The notes below the pieces were generated by a model. The model ran no database searches. It was not told the origin of the DNA and saw nothing but the letters and a program-made list of their open reading frames with translations. DNA of 64,000 bases from Dermatemys mawii. Lineage: Eukaryota; Chordata; Testudines; Dermatemydidae. Shown in pieces: positions 32,985 through 45,002 of this stretch. Location: the NCBI GenBank assembly GCA_007922305.1, contig ML677348.1:22732124-22796123 (forward strand), in the 5' to 3' direction. The first letter of the stretch is position 1; each line of letters begins with the position of its first letter. The position numbers and the translations under genes are program-made.

Positions 32985-33457
32985 TAGGGCTTCAGATTTG
33001 TCTCAGTATTTTTTAAAATAAAAAAAATCACAAAGCAGTCATGGTAAATTTAGTAAAGGTCACAAGTTTCATAAATTGGATTTTTACAAAAATGACAAAT
33101 GAGGAGGAGGGGCCCTGGAAGAGAGGCTAGGGGGCAAGCTCCACCCCACACTTATGGCACAGTGGTGGCGCCTGTTCTGTGGGGCTGGGCCCAGCTCCCT
33201 GCTGATGGATTTAGGACCTGGCACATGGGGTTGCAGCATTGCTGGTTTGGCCACATTGAGACCTTGTGAATGGGGTTGCAGTGCTGCCAAAACTGAGCGG
33301 CACTGTGGCTGCATGTGCCAGGTGGTAATGGCTGGAGTGGAAAGCTGGACCCAGCCCTGTGGGACAAGAGCCACAGGACGCAAAGCCAAGTCACAGACAC
33401 ATGGGGAAATCATGGTATCCATGACATTTTTCCTACTGCGACAAACCTGCAGCCCTA
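32985..33457. mobile_element. hAT-type non-autonomous element, 473 bp
   Basis: The ends TAGGGCTTCAGATTTGTC and GACAAACCTGCAGCCCTA are inverted repeats. The flanks GTTATAGG and ATGATAGG agree at 6 of 8 positions. The interior is GC-rich, with open frames on both strands that are not protein-like. Confidence 0.65.
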
Positions 33458-33477
33458 ATGATAGGTTCTATCCTCAC

Positions 33478-33546
33478 TTGATGTAAATTGGGATTCCTCC
33501 ACTGAAGTCAATAGCCAGTTTACACCAGCTGGCTTTTTATCTCCAA
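33478..33546. repeat. Palindromic dispersed repeat
   Basis: TTGATGTAAATTGGGATTCC and AATAGCCAGTTTACACCAGC mirror each other around CTGAAGTCAATAG. This is the short palindromic type also seen at 45003-45112. Confidence 0.55.
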
Positions 33547-36530
33547 GAGAATTGAGTGTTCAGGTCTGAATTTATATAAAGCACATGGTATTAGATACAC
33601 TTACATACCCTGAGGAGACTTTCTGTTATGGGTTGCCGAATTTGATTCCAGGAAGCTAATTTGGTCAATTAGAGAGTCTTAACCTTGAAATTAAAAAAAT
33701 GTGGCAGAATCTTGGTGCAAGATTATCCCTGAGTTATCTGACACATCATAATATAATTTTAGATCTGGACTGGTAAAGATGAAGGCAGTGTGATACTAAC
33801 TCTCACTCTACTAGTTCTAATATGTTTACAAATACCTAGCTAATGTTTCAAATGAGGCCATTCCCAGTTAGGACTTTTGGCTACAAATTAATGAAGAAAA
33901 ATATTTCAAAGTTGAATTCAACATAAAGATTAGCAGATCACTGCTGATGGCATAACTTTGGGAGTTAATGATGAGGGATAAGCCCATATTTAAAAGAGAA
34001 AATTAAGCATACTGCATCATAGTGCACCTTTCATTTATTTTGACAAGTGTTCATTTTAATTTAGGGTACTTCATACTATACTAGTAATGTATTGTTGTAG
34101 AATTTGTAAGCAAAATAGAAATAGGGGACCTTGCTGTTGTTTAAATCTCTGATGAAAAGTGAGGGAAGATGCTGGAGTATTGTATGGATGTGTGAGAGAA
34201 TAATTGCATTTTATGTAAGGTGAAATTAACACAGTTCTTCTGTCATTTATAGAGCCTCCGGTATTGTCTCCTTGATCCCCGGACTGGTAGGGGATATTGT
34301 TGTAAAGGTTATAGGCCAGGTTCTGATCCACACTAAGGTCCATTTTGTGCTGCAGAAGCAATACAAAAGGATCTCTTATGAGCCATGAATAGGGAGCTGA
34401 AGATTTCCACAGTGTGGGGGAATCATCAGCTGGTGATATTGGCTGTATGCCAGTCTCTCGTGTCCCATTTTCTTCCTCCCATTTCCCCCACCAGCATAAT
34501 GGGCTCTATGTATATTTTAAAAAAATCTCTGCTAAGACAAAACGTGCTTCTCCTCCTGGAGGGAGGATTAGAAAACAAACACGTAACATAAATCAGTCAC
34601 ATTGGTTAATGTGCTACTGGAAGGTGGTCAGATAATACAGTGATGGGCATGGTACAAAAACCTACACAAAACAGAATATGCGGTAAAGTTGGAGCATACT
34701 CAGCACTCGTGATCCTCACCAGCATGTAATGGCCCTTAAGGCCTATTACAAGCTGGCACTAGTTAGAGCAGCCCTTAGGCCACTCCAGCTTGCAATGGAG
34801 GCTGTATCAGCCTCAGGATTGGATAGAGGGAATGGAGAGGTCATTTAGAGCCACCCTTGTCTCTTCCCTCCACTCAGCTGCACTGAACTGCTGCAACAGA
34901 ACTAGGATTATTTAACTCTAAGTGAAGATGTTCGTTGACAAATTACACAAGGTGGCTAAAAATATAAAAGGGAGAAAGAAGAAAGTACAGAGAATTGCAG
35001 ACAAAATTAGCAAGTTAAAAGGGATTCACAAACTATTTCAGGACAGTATTTCCTAGGTGAAAAAACTGTAATGGGTCAGGAAAGAGAAAGTACTTGAGAG
35101 TTAATTGCTATTAACACCACACTTCTTACATACAGAGTCAGGCCTTGTTGCTATGATAATAAGATGAAGTTCAGCTGAATGTAGAGGGCTCCTCCAAGGC
35201 CCTTAGCACCACTTAAATTGCACGGTAAAGGCTCAAGTAGGGCTTACGTGGCATGTAGGGCCCTGTGTGTGGGTTAATTTCAACTATGCAGAAGATGTTG
35301 ATTCAGTTCATTAACTCCATTCCCTTGAAGGAAGCTGCAAATACAGTCTCCACAATATATATAGCTGCTGGAGAGACTGTTCCTGGGGAGGGTAAAGAGC
35401 CAGAGGCATTTCAGCATCTTTAAATGGATTCATATAAATTATCCTATAAATCTAGAAAGCATATCCTGGGCTATTTGAAGTGGGCTGAATAATTGAGAAT
35501 AAATAAGGATGACAAAGAAGTTATTTGTCAATTTGAGATGTAAATCCTGGAGGCCATTAAAACTTTAACCCAGGTAAAAATATGGATAAATCAGTCCCCT
35601 GTGGAATTTTATAAACAGCTCTGTGAAATATTGATCCTGTTACTACAAGAATCTTTTTGATCAAACTTCCCAGGCAGGCAGTCATCTTTCTTCACCGTAT
35701 AAAGCTTTAACTGATTCTTTTTTCCAAAGGTTCTTCCAAAAAGCTTGGACTAAATTTTTCCTAAATGATTTATTAACACCAGGTGAGATTTTTGGGAAAG
35801 GTTTGTTGGGAGGCAATCTGTGAAAAATGTGACATCTGTTTCAAACATTATTAAAGCTGTGCAGTCCTGCCACGGTGCTGTCCTTGGCCATTAGGCACTG
35901 GTTAGACTTTAATGGTGACATTTGCATCCTCATCTATTAAGCATCTGTCAGTTTATTCCACAGATTCACTTCTGGATCAGTATTTGATACATGCAGCAAT
36001 GATACCCAGTGGGATCTGCTACCTTTTTGAAATTTTTACAGGTCATGCAAGCAAAGCTTGGAGTCTTTCAGCAAAATTAAAACCATATATGGTGGTTGCC
36101 TTAAAAAAATTAGCTCTTACTAACCCCAGGTGGGATATTTTTTCTATATTTGGAATGGTAGACAACTTTGGAACTTGGAAACAGTTGACAATTTTTTTTT
36201 AACTTTTCATAGCTGCTACTGCATGTGTCAGAAGGTGAGTTGTGGTCACTGTGAGAAAAAGGAAGGAATTTTCTGACTTCTGTGCTTTTATTTGAATCCT
36301 AACATTGCATTTTGTGTGCTGATTATACTAAATAGTGTCTACATATACATACTAGAGGTAAATTGATTCACATGACTACCTGTAATAACCATAGATTTTA
36401 ACAGTGGGGAAAACAGAAATATTATATAAATAATAATTGTGCAGTATTTGAATTGTACTTACACTGTTGTTCTTCCCTGTTGTTCTTTCTAAATGAAGAT
36501 GGCTGGAAACTAACCCTTAAAACGGAATGG
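33547..36530. other. No gene; unassigned
   Basis: The frame 35912-36202 (96 codons) has no recognisable domain and no convincing splice sites. The rest has short frames only, and no repeat was recognised. Confidence 0.45.
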
Positions 36531-37216
36531 AACTCTACTAGGGCTGTCAAGCAATTGGAAAAAAAAATATTCACAATTAATTCACCGTTAAACAACAATA
36601 GAATACCATTTATTTTTAATATTTTTGTATGTTTACTACATTTTCAAATATATTAATTTCAATTACATCACAGAATACAAAGTGTACAGTTCTCATTTTA
36701 TATTTATTTTTTATTACAAATATTTGCACTGTAAAAAACACAAAATGTATTTTTCAATTCACTTCATACAAGTACTGAAGTGCAATCTCTTAACCAGGAA
36801 ATTTGAATTTACAAATGTAGAATTATATATAAAAAACTGGATTCAAAAATAAAATAATGTAAAACTTTAGAGCCTACAAGTCCACTCAGTCCTACTTCTT
36901 ATTCTACCAATTGCTAAGACAAACAGGTTTGTTTACATTCACTGGAGATAGTGCTGCCTGCTTCTAATTTACAATGTCACCTGAAAATAAGAATAGGCAC
37001 TCACATGGCACTTTTGTAGCCAGTGTTGCAAGGTATTTACATGACAAATATGGTAAATATTCATATGCCCCTTCATGCTTCAGCCACCATTCTAGAGAAC
37101 ATGCTTCTGTACTGTTGATGCTTGTTAAAAAATAATGTGTCAATTAAATTTGTAACTGTACTCCTTGGGGGGAGAATTATATGTCTTCTGCTCTCTTTTA
37201 CCCACATTCTGCCATA

Positions 37217-37778
37217 TATTTAATTTTATAGCAGTCTCGGATGATGACCCAACACATGTTCATTTTAAGAACACTTTCACAGCAGATTTCAGAAAACGCA
37301 AAGAAGGTACCAATGTGAGATTTCTAAAAATAGCTACAGCACTCGACCCAAGTGCCATCTAAAATCTGAGAGGGTCGAGGTAAGGAGCATGCTTTTAGAA
37401 GTCTTTAAAAAGCAATACTCTGATGTGGAAACTACAGAACCTGAACCACCAAAAAAGAAAATCAACCTTCTGCTGGTGGCATCTGACTCAGATGATGAAA
37501 ATGAACATGCATCAGTCCGCACTGCTTTGGATCATTATCAAGCAGAACCCATCATCAGCATGAACGCATGTCCTCTGGAATTGCGGTTGAAGCATGAAAG
37601 GACATATGAATCTTTAGCGCATCTGGCATGTAAATATCTTGCAATGCTGGCTACAACAGTGCCATGCAAACGCCTATTCTCGCTTTCAGGTGACATTGTA
37701 AACAAGAAGCAGGCAGCATTATCTCTCATCAATGTAAACAAACTTGTTTGTCTTAGTGATTGGCAAAATACGAAGTAG
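37217..37778 (+). pseudogene. hAT transposase, C-terminal fragment
   Basis: Two frames give a hAT (ZBED-like) transposase C-terminus. 37217-37362 contains HFKNTFTADFRKRKEG and FLKIATALDPS, the LALLDPRFK-type block. 37389-37778 contains an acidic linker (EPPKKK, SDSDDENEH) and then the dimerisation domain, CKYLAMLATTVPCKRLFSLS and GDIVNKKQAALSLINVNKL, with the usual E of the VPxER motif changed to K. A stop and frameshift at about 37360-37388 separate them. The catalytic Asp/Asp/Glu core is missing, so no activity is possible. The dimerisation part lies in the right arm of the foldback, so its mirror image occurs in the left arm. Confidence 0.8.
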
Positions 37779-38000
37779 GACTGAGTGGACTTGTAGGCTC
37801 TAAAGTTTTACACTGTTTGGTTATGTAACCAAAAAAACCCCCTGAATTTGTAAGTTACACTTTCACAATAAAGAGATTGCACTTTAGTACTTGTATGAGG
37901 TGAACCAAAAATACTATTTTTTTAGCATTTTTACAGTGTACATATTTGTAATCAAATATTTAAAGTGAGCACTGTGCACTTTGTACTCTGTGTTATAATT

Positions 38001-38866
38001 CAGAGAGGTACCCGGGTTAGGCTGGAATTGCGGAAGTGACAAAGAGTCCTGTGGCACCTTAAAGACTTACTAAAGTATGAGAGCATGAGCTTTCGTGGGC
38101 TAATACCCACTTCGTCGGATGCAAGCAGTGGAAGTATCCAGGGGTAGGGATAAATAAGAGGCAAGAGCCAGATTGGAGATAACAAGGGTAGTCCAATCAG
38201 GCTGAACCAGCTTGTTATCTCTAATCAGGGAGGGTGAAGTATTCCTGTAGCAGCTGGTCTGGAGGTGTGAACACCGAGAGAAGAGAAGCTGCTTTTGTAG
38301 TTAGCTAGCCACTCGTAGTCTTTGTTCAATCCTTGACTGATGGTATCAAATTTGCAAATGAATTGCAGCTCTGCAGTTTCTCTTTGCAGTCTGGTCTTGA
38401 AGTTTTTTTGCTGCAAGATGGTGACCCTTAGATCTGTAATTTTGTGTAAATTTTGTGTAAATTACAGATCTAAGGGTCACCATCTTGCAGCAAAAAAACT
38501 TCAAGACCAGACTGCAAAGAGAAACTGCAGAGCTGCAATTCATTTGCAAATTTGATACCATCAGTCAAGGATTGAACAAAGACTACGAGTGGCTAGCTAA
38601 CTACAAAAGCAGCTTCTCTTCTCTCGGTGTTCACACCTCCAGACCAGCTGCTACAGGAATACTTCACCCTCCCTGATTAGAGATAACAAGCTGGTTCAGC
38701 CTGATTGGACTACCCTTGTTATCTCCAATCTGGCTCTTGCCTCTTATTTATCCCTGCCCCTGGATACTTCCACTGCTTGCATCCGACGAAGTGGGTATTA
38801 GCCCACGAAAGCTCATGCTCTAATACTTTAGTTAGTCTTTAAGGTGCCACAGGACTCTTTGTCACT
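38001..38866. mobile_element. Penelope-like element inserted as a near-perfect inverted pair
   Basis: Two Penelope 3' segments lie head to head: minus-strand 38001-38445 and plus-strand about 38450-38866. Arms of about 410 bp differ at only a few positions. The centre holds two copies of TTTTGTGTAAA. The left arm keeps the full 3' terminus (complement of the CAATTCCAG...CTCTCTG block), while the right arm ends at CTTTGTCACT. The perfect 12-bp duplication TGTGTTATAATT flanks the whole unit (37989-38000, 38867-38878), so both arms entered as one event or in one locus-specific process. Each arm codes for the end of the Penelope protein (QQKNFKTRLQRETAELQFIC). Confidence 0.85.
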
Positions 38867-39085
38867 TGTGTTATAATTGAAATCAATATTAAAAATGTAG
38901 AAAAAAATCCAAAAATATTTAATAAATTATAATTGGTATTCTATTGTTATAAGTGCGATTAACTGCAATTAATTTTTTGAGTTAATTGTGAGTTAACTGC
39001 AATTAATTGACAGCCCTGATCTCTACATTAGAAAATTGATGGCCAGATTCTCCATTGGCTTAACTCCTCTGAAGTCAGTTATGAG

Positions 39086-39719
39086 TAGGACCCTATCAAA
39101 TTCATGGCCATGAAAAACACATCACAGACCATGAAATCTAGTTTCCCCTCATGATATCTGATCTTTTGTGTGCTTTTACCCTATACTATCCATATTTCAT
39201 AGGGGAGACCAGTGGTTTTTCAAATTGGGGGTCCTGACCCTAAAGGGATTTGCAGGGGGATCATAAGTTTATTTTAAGGGGGTTGCAGTATTGCCACCCT
39301 TACTTTTGCACTGCCTTCAGAGCTGAGCAGCTGGAGAGTGGCAGCTGTTGGCTAGGCGCCCAGCTCTGAAGGCAAGACCTCTGCCAGCAGCTGCACAGAA
39401 GTAAGGGTGGCAATACCACACCATACCATGCCATCCTTATTTCTGCACTGCTGCTGGCGGTGACTCTGCCGTCAGAGCTGGTCTCCCAGCCACCACTCAC
39501 CAGCTGCTCAGCTCTGAAGACAGCGCTGCCACCAGCAGCAGCACAGAAGTAAGGGTAGCAGTACCCTGACCCTCCCGCCAATCTCCTTTTTGGGTCAGGG
39601 CCCCTCCAATTACAACATTGTGAAATTTCAGATTTAAATAGAAATAATGAAATTTACAATTTTAAAAATCCTTTGACCGTGAATTGACCAGAATGGACAA
39701 TGAGTTTGGTAGGACCCTA
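39086..39719. mobile_element. hAT-type non-autonomous element, 634 bp
   Basis: The ends TAGGACCCTATCAAATTCA and TGAGTTTGGTAGGACCCTA are inverted repeats with a perfect 8-bp duplication GTTATGAG (39078-39085, 39720-39727). Inside, the modules AAGTAAGGGTGGCAATACCA and CTTCAGAGCTGAGCAGCTGG recur in both orientations, forming inner inverted repeats. It starts 67 bases after the foldback hAT ends. Confidence 0.85.
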
Positions 39720-39727
39720 GTTATGAG

Positions 39728-41559
39728 TTTGCCATGAGCTCAGAGTAAGGGGCAGTGAGTTGTGACCACAACACTTACCAGTCCCTGCCCTGTTCCTCCC
39801 ATCTGTACAAGGTCTGCATGTAGTAGTAGTTCTGTGGGAAGCTGATTCCCCCGACTGTGGTACCAGTCCCCAGCACAGGGACATAAGGTTCAGAAGGCAT
39901 ATGCCCTGTTTCTTCCTGCCCCACTCCCTGCACCCCGGGTGATACTACATTAACTGGGCCACAAGTTGGCTCTTCCATCCAAAAGGAAAAAATATACCAA
40001 TAAGTTGTGCTGTATTGGACCTGATTCTGAATGATCCTGATCTGAGCATCCTCAGCTCCAGCTACATGTGTTTGATTCTGCAAGGTGCCCAAGAGCATGT
40101 GACTTCATTGACTTCAGTTGGAGCAGCATGTGTTCTGCATCTTTCAGGATCAAATGCAGTAAATGCCTTGAAAAACAAAAAGTTAGACTCCTTCCATATA
40201 GAACTAGATGCTGTGACCATAACCGCATTTCCTCTCACTCCCCAAGATATGAGAAAACTCAAGTTAAGGAAAATGCCCAGTAAGATGGTGCCACCCTCCA
40301 GGACCTTATCCTTCAACATCTGTGCTCCTCAGGAACAATGAAAGTGTCTGCCTTGAGGATGAAATTTGTGTTTGCTGGAGACAGGGCTTGCCTGGCTGCT
40401 GGCTTGTGCATATAGCAGTCGCTCCCACAGGATGCTGGAATGATTGTTTTCAGGCCCACATGAAAGACTCATTTCTCTGGCCACTCACTCCCATTCAGGA
40501 GCACACAATTTCACTCAGCATTTATGACAGAACAAATAAAAGCCCTTGTAATTCCTAACCAAGGCTCAGCAGCAAGCTGTATCGTCACTGTGCATCACAA
40601 TTCCTGGATTCTGCACCACTCTGATGTGGCAGGCAGGAAATTCTGCCGAATTTATATTTAGAAATACAGGGTTGTAATTTAAATATAATATGTAATAATA
40701 CAGTCAATATACTAATCTTTGTGGTGTTTGCTTTCATAGTACATTCAATTTATTTTACAATGTCCTCCTAGTTGGGATATGCCAAAGATTTTTGGAGTCG
40801 ATTAATGCATCCTAGACTGGAGGGAGTGAAGCTGGTGGTTTTGGTAGTTGAGCAGGAAGAAGTTGAGGCTTTTTGCCCCTTGGGGAGATGTGGGAGACAG
40901 TTGGGATTGCACAGTAGCTATAGTGAACACCAATAAAATGGTTAACAATGTTGACATTTTAACTTGTCACCTTTACAGATTTACCCTCTCATTGACATGA
41001 ACAGGATGGAGCACACAGGGCTTTGCTTGTTGACCTCCTAGTCGAAGGGCAAGAGAAATACCAAAGATTAGATCCTTCTCTGGGCTCTTGCCCAAAAAGT
41101 GCTTAGCTACTGTAGGTGAAGAATGTTGTAAGAGATCTCCATAAAATAGAAATGAACTATTGTATGGTCTTTGCTTTGCATAACGCACCAGTGCCAGCAA
41201 AAGATCTGAGCAGTGAATCTTTCCCATTGCTTAGAAAATGTGCTACCCTTTGTGGCTGAAAGATCTTATGTATGCTAATGATTTATCTAATCAAATGGAA
41301 TCAGTAGGAGGATAAGTACTGTACTGTAACATGTATTAATAACATGAAAAATGGGTTATTTGCATCATTTTCTGGTGTTCACGATGTTATTTAAAAGACC
41401 TAATGTGCTGTTACATATGATTTATGCAGTGTAGATATGTTTCTATTACATTTGGAGCAGATATGTATTACAAATAATATATTGTGATTTTGAATATAAA
41501 GATATTGGAGTGGTGTGAGGAGATATCACAGAAAGATATTTCTTAACACCTGACTAGGA
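39728..41559. other. No gene; one palindromic repeat
   Basis: Apart from 40016-40155 nothing is recognised. Frames near 40015-40558 arise within or beside that repeat and lack motifs. Confidence 0.45.
40016..40155. repeat. Palindromic dispersed repeat
   Basis: GATTCTGCAAGGTGCCCAAG and the later CTGCATCTTTCAGGATC mirror each other around ATTGACTTCAGTTGGAGC. The left part GACCTGATTCTGAATGATCC may be a second, partly overlapping unit. This is a typical short amniote palindrome. Confidence 0.45.
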
Positions 41560-41705
41560 CTCGCCGGCTGGTGACCATGAGCAAGTGACTTTACTTCTGT
41601 GTGTCTCAGTTTACCCCTCTGTAAAATGAGGCAATGATATTGACCTTCATATAGCACTTTGAAATCTACTGATTCAAGCAATATATACAAAGTAGGAGGT
41701 ATTAT
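41560..41705 (+). mobile_element. MIR SINE
   Basis: The MIR core pattern is clear: TGAGCAAGTGACTTTACTTC, then CTCAGTTTACCCCTCTGTAA, AATGAGGCAATGATATTGAC, and at the end ACTTTGAAATCTACTGATTC...GGAGGTATTATT. It is a 5'-truncated or 5'-eroded copy. MIRs are old amniote-wide SINEs, which supports a vertebrate host. Confidence 0.8.
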
Positions 41706-42658
41706 TCTACAGAAACCTGCAGCCCTCCACCTTTATTCTTTTCCAACAAAATGTTTGCATGTTTATTATTTCTTTGTCAGTAGTGTTCATTTGTCTATCT
41801 TTAACATGATTTATTAAAAAAAAATGCAAGAGAACTGAAATAGACTATAGATAATTTGAGGGACAGCTCTTTGTGAAAGATTTCATTTTGAAGTTGTAGA
41901 TTACCCTAGATTTTTCCACAATTCAATGTCACTGTTAATGTTGTATAATTTTGTAATTTCTTTGTGAGCAATAACAAAAAAATCTAGTGAGTGATCTTGA
42001 AATTCCCTGCTCCTTTCTAAAATCAATTTTTTGTTTTTATCCATGGGCATGCAAGTAACAGGGAGCGGAGATCTGCTGTACTATTGTGCAGTCCACCTCC
42101 CGCATGTGCACTTGCATAACTACAACACTGAGCGGGAGAATAAAGCACCATCTTTAAGCTTCATCTCACCAGAAGTGTAGCATTGTCTCATGATGATTTC
42201 TCCTGTTCCACTGGTGGACGTGACATTTAACTGGACTCATACAGCTAATGTCTTACAGCTCTGGTGTTTGGCTTGGCAGTGAGTGACTGCTGTGTGTGTG
42301 AAGTAGCACATTGCTGGATTCTGCTTGGATCACTTGTGCTTTATGCATATACAGTCAACCCAAACTAGAATTATACTCTCAAATCTCCCAGGTAAACAGG
42401 GGTCATTCCACTACAGCATCATCAAGTTGACTAGAATAAATTAGGATGGCATTGGATAAAATCTTTTCTTGAGATGTCTGGGAAGCATGAAATGTTCAAA
42501 CTCGGGTGTCTAAAGTAAGGAACCTAAATTTATACTTAAGCACCTAAATACAAACAGTCCAATTTTCACAGGTGCCTAGGTACTCCCAATTTTGAAGTCA
42601 ATGGAACTACAGCTACTCCGCAAGCCTAAAAGTTTAGGTCACTTTTATATAGGTGCCC
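41706..42658. other. No gene; possible dispersed repeat at about 42510-42620
   Basis: The segment with GTGTCTAAAGTAAGGAACC, AAGCACCTAAATAC, CAGGTGCCTAGGTACTCCCA and TTGAAGTCAATGGAACTAC resembles small amniote repeats built of GTGCCTAA words. The preceding 800 bp are AT-rich and unassigned. Confidence 0.45.
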
Positions 42659-43384
42659 ATGGGATAGCCCACCACCTTACCAGCCCAGGAAAGAAGCAGT
42701 GACACGCCAAAGTCTGTTCTGGCTCTTGCCTTCAGCACAATTTATTGTTCAAACACAAAAAAAACTCATGAAGTAACAATAAACAAAATGACTCCCCTGA
42801 CCAAAGCTGTTGCAGTCCCCAGAGGCCTTTCCCTTTGTTTTTCCCTTCCGTGCAAAGAGGACACCCCCTTTCCTTCAGGCCCTTACTGAGTCCTGCGACA
42901 GGCAGCCCTTACCCGTTTCCTTGCTTTTTCTCCCTGTCACCCTACTCTCTCCTGAGACTCTCCCTTCCTGGGAAATCTGCATTCAGATGGGAAACACCAG
43001 GTGTGTGTTGCACTGTGAAAGCATAGGGATGCAGAACCAGATACCAGCCTGGGTTTGGTCTCCTTCACAGATTGCAGATATGTCAGAGAGCCATGGTCAA
43101 TCAATGGAGTAACAGGTGCCCTGAGCAGATAATAGTTCAAGGCCTCAATTGTTCATTTTATCACTACATCCTCCTTCTAGACTGCCAAATACTTGTTCTT
43201 TTGGGGAAGGAGCTTTCTGCTGAGATATGATGCTGGGTGCTCCCCACCATCTACTGCCTGCTAGAGAAGGACCCCAAACCCTTCTGAGTCCTTAACCCTT
43301 TCCTGGCTCTTTCTCCCCGTCACCTTGCTTAACTTTGAAGTATCCCAATCTGAAAATTTTGGACTACTCCCATTACCCGTGACA
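42659..43384 (-). mobile_element. LTR-like block, minus strand (tentative)
   Basis: On minus the block starts TGTCACGGGTAATGGGAG and could end GGGCTATCCCA. A minus-strand AATAAA lies near 42739-42745 (AATTTATTG on plus), about 80 bases before the end, as in R-U5. There is C/T-rich unique sequence and no coding motif. I could not find a matching duplication, so the edges are approximate and other explanations are open. Confidence 0.4.
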
Positions 43385-43594
43385 GCATGATTTCAATCTA
43401 CCTCTGACTAAAATTGCAACCCAAACACCACCTAAACAAAGAAGAAAGTGTTCTACTATTTTCTTTGAGTTATTACATTCAAACATCATCATTGTAGTAA
43501 TATTTGTTTTCTACTGTAATTCTTCAAAACAATTTGTGATACAATGCACTTTTTTATTTTTAATATAGATGATTATCTATATACTGTTCTGTAG

Positions 43595-43706
43595 GCATTT
43601 ATTTATATTACTGTAGTGCCTAGGGGCCTTAGTCATGGGCCAGGACACCATTTTGTACAACCATCAAACAAAATGGCAGTCAGTGCTCCAGGGCTTACAA
43701 TCGAAG
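43595..43706 (+). repeat. Dispersed amniote repeat
   Basis: ACTGTAGTGCCTAGGGGCCT, then GTCATGGGCCAGGACACCAT, TTTTGTACAA and GGGCTTACAATCGAAG follow the order of a common amniote repeat that I recognise by pattern but cannot name with certainty. Confidence 0.5.
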
Positions 43707-44635
43707 ACCCAAATACTTCATAACAGTAGTTGCATTAGCCACAGGTTGTGTGGAGGGAAATGCAGCAAGTTAGTTCTGGGAGCTTTTGGGTCATTATCCC
43801 ATTGTCAGCTGGCGCTTCCTTTCCTGCATATATAAAAGTTGTTTGCACTTGTTCACTAGATATCCAAATTTCCTGAAGGAAGTGGAGTTTCTAATCTCCT
43901 CTTTTAAATTACCTCTCTTAAAATAATTGCAGAAACGAGTGTCCAGGAGAAGACTGTACATGTGTCATCCAGTTAAGTCTTTTGCACTGGTTCTTGCACA
44001 TCTCTCGTTAGTATCCAAATAGCAGATGAATTTGCCTTTAAATAGCACTGGTTTTTTAATGCTTTGTCTAATGAGGGGTTTAAAATGGCAAATTTATTAA
44101 TGTTGTGCATTAACATGATTCATAAACATTAGGCTCTGTTAAACACTTCATAAAGCCTTCAGGGAAACCTTTAACAAATGTTAGTTTGTATTTATAATTT
44201 AGAATCCATTAGAAATTGGGTTATCATTAGTTTCCTGTCAAGGTAAAATGTTGCAGAAGAGTAGAAAAGGTGATCTAACATGACCTAGAATGAAAGTCTC
44301 AGTGAAAACCTGCTGTGTAGCCTGATTCTGATCTTGCCTTTAAAATTGGTGTATCAGTGGACCCTTGGCAATACACATCTAAGCAAATGCAAGGGAAGCA
44401 AGAAAAAACCTAGGCAGAAATTGAGGTTGGAGTTTGCTCAACTATAATTAAAAAAATGAGTGGAAATATAATCTGATTTCTTATTAGATTGGCAGAAAAT
44501 CCAGCTGCAGACAACATAATACAGAACATGGCAAACCTTAAATATTCAAAACAAGAACTCGCCTCTTTGCATTTGTAAAATCTTGGTATGAAAAGATTTG
44601 TATGCTCTAGTAGCATACAAAAACTAATCTAGCAA

Positions 44636-44750
44636 TGTGCCAAAGTAATTAAAGCAAAGTAAATAATCTCCAGTGTTCTTATTCCCCAAAGAAATTGTTT
44701 AATATCTTATCTTTGAAAACTAGTTTTCTAAAAATTCATGATATCTGTGT
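44636..44750 (+). repeat. Diverged dispersed repeat, partner at 6109-6230
   Basis: AAAGTAAATAATCTCCA, TTCTTATTCCCCA and AATATCTTATCTTTG match the earlier copy in order and spacing. Confidence 0.55.
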
Positions 44751-45002
44751 AAGATTCTTCAGTATTCGTGCAAGGCTTTCAATAGTGTGAGAATATCTCC
44801 TAACTATTATGTGCTTGGGAACTGCCCCAACTCCAAAGAGATTTTTTCCATAGAGTGGAAATGCAAAGCATAAAACCAGCAATTGAAATTCCTAAATTGG
44901 CAGTTACTATGTATAAATTGGAGAAGCTTTGTTTTACTGGTGTTGGTGATTCAATATATAATACTTCCTTTAAGTTAGTGATGTTCCAAGGCCCCTGTCG
45001 TT

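Larger units (their letters stand above)
36539..39018 (+). mobile_element. Foldback hAT element carrying part of a transposase
   Basis: The ends TAGGGCTGTCAAGCAATT and AATTAATTGACAGCCCTG are hAT-type inverted repeats. The flanks AACTCTAC (36531-36538) and ATCTCTAC (39019-39026) agree at 7 of 8 positions. The element is a long inverted repeat: the left arm (about 36540-37110) is the complement of the right side (about 37560-39018, without the Penelope insert). For example, CCTACAAGTCCACTCAGTCC at 36876 matches GGACTGAGTGGACTTGTAGG at 37779. The single-copy middle (about 37170-37560) holds transposase coding sequence. A Penelope palindrome is inserted at 38001-38866. Confidence 0.8.

Noticed and set aside
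35912..36202. 96-codon frame on plus
   Set aside because: No recognisable domain, and no acceptor or donor pair fits; length is within chance for this amount of sequence.
38340..38561. Identical 71-codon frames on both strands
   Set aside because: They are the mirror reading of the Penelope palindrome, antisense to the real Penelope frame; not a gene.
36531..39027. Reading the foldback hAT as two independent hAT copies in opposite orientation
   Set aside because: A single near-matching 8-bp pair (AACTCTAC/ATCTCTAC) lies at the outer ends only, so one element explains the data better.
42659..43384. Full endogenous retrovirus
   Set aside because: No gag, pol or env motif; only an LTR-like layout without a readable duplication, so kept as tentative.
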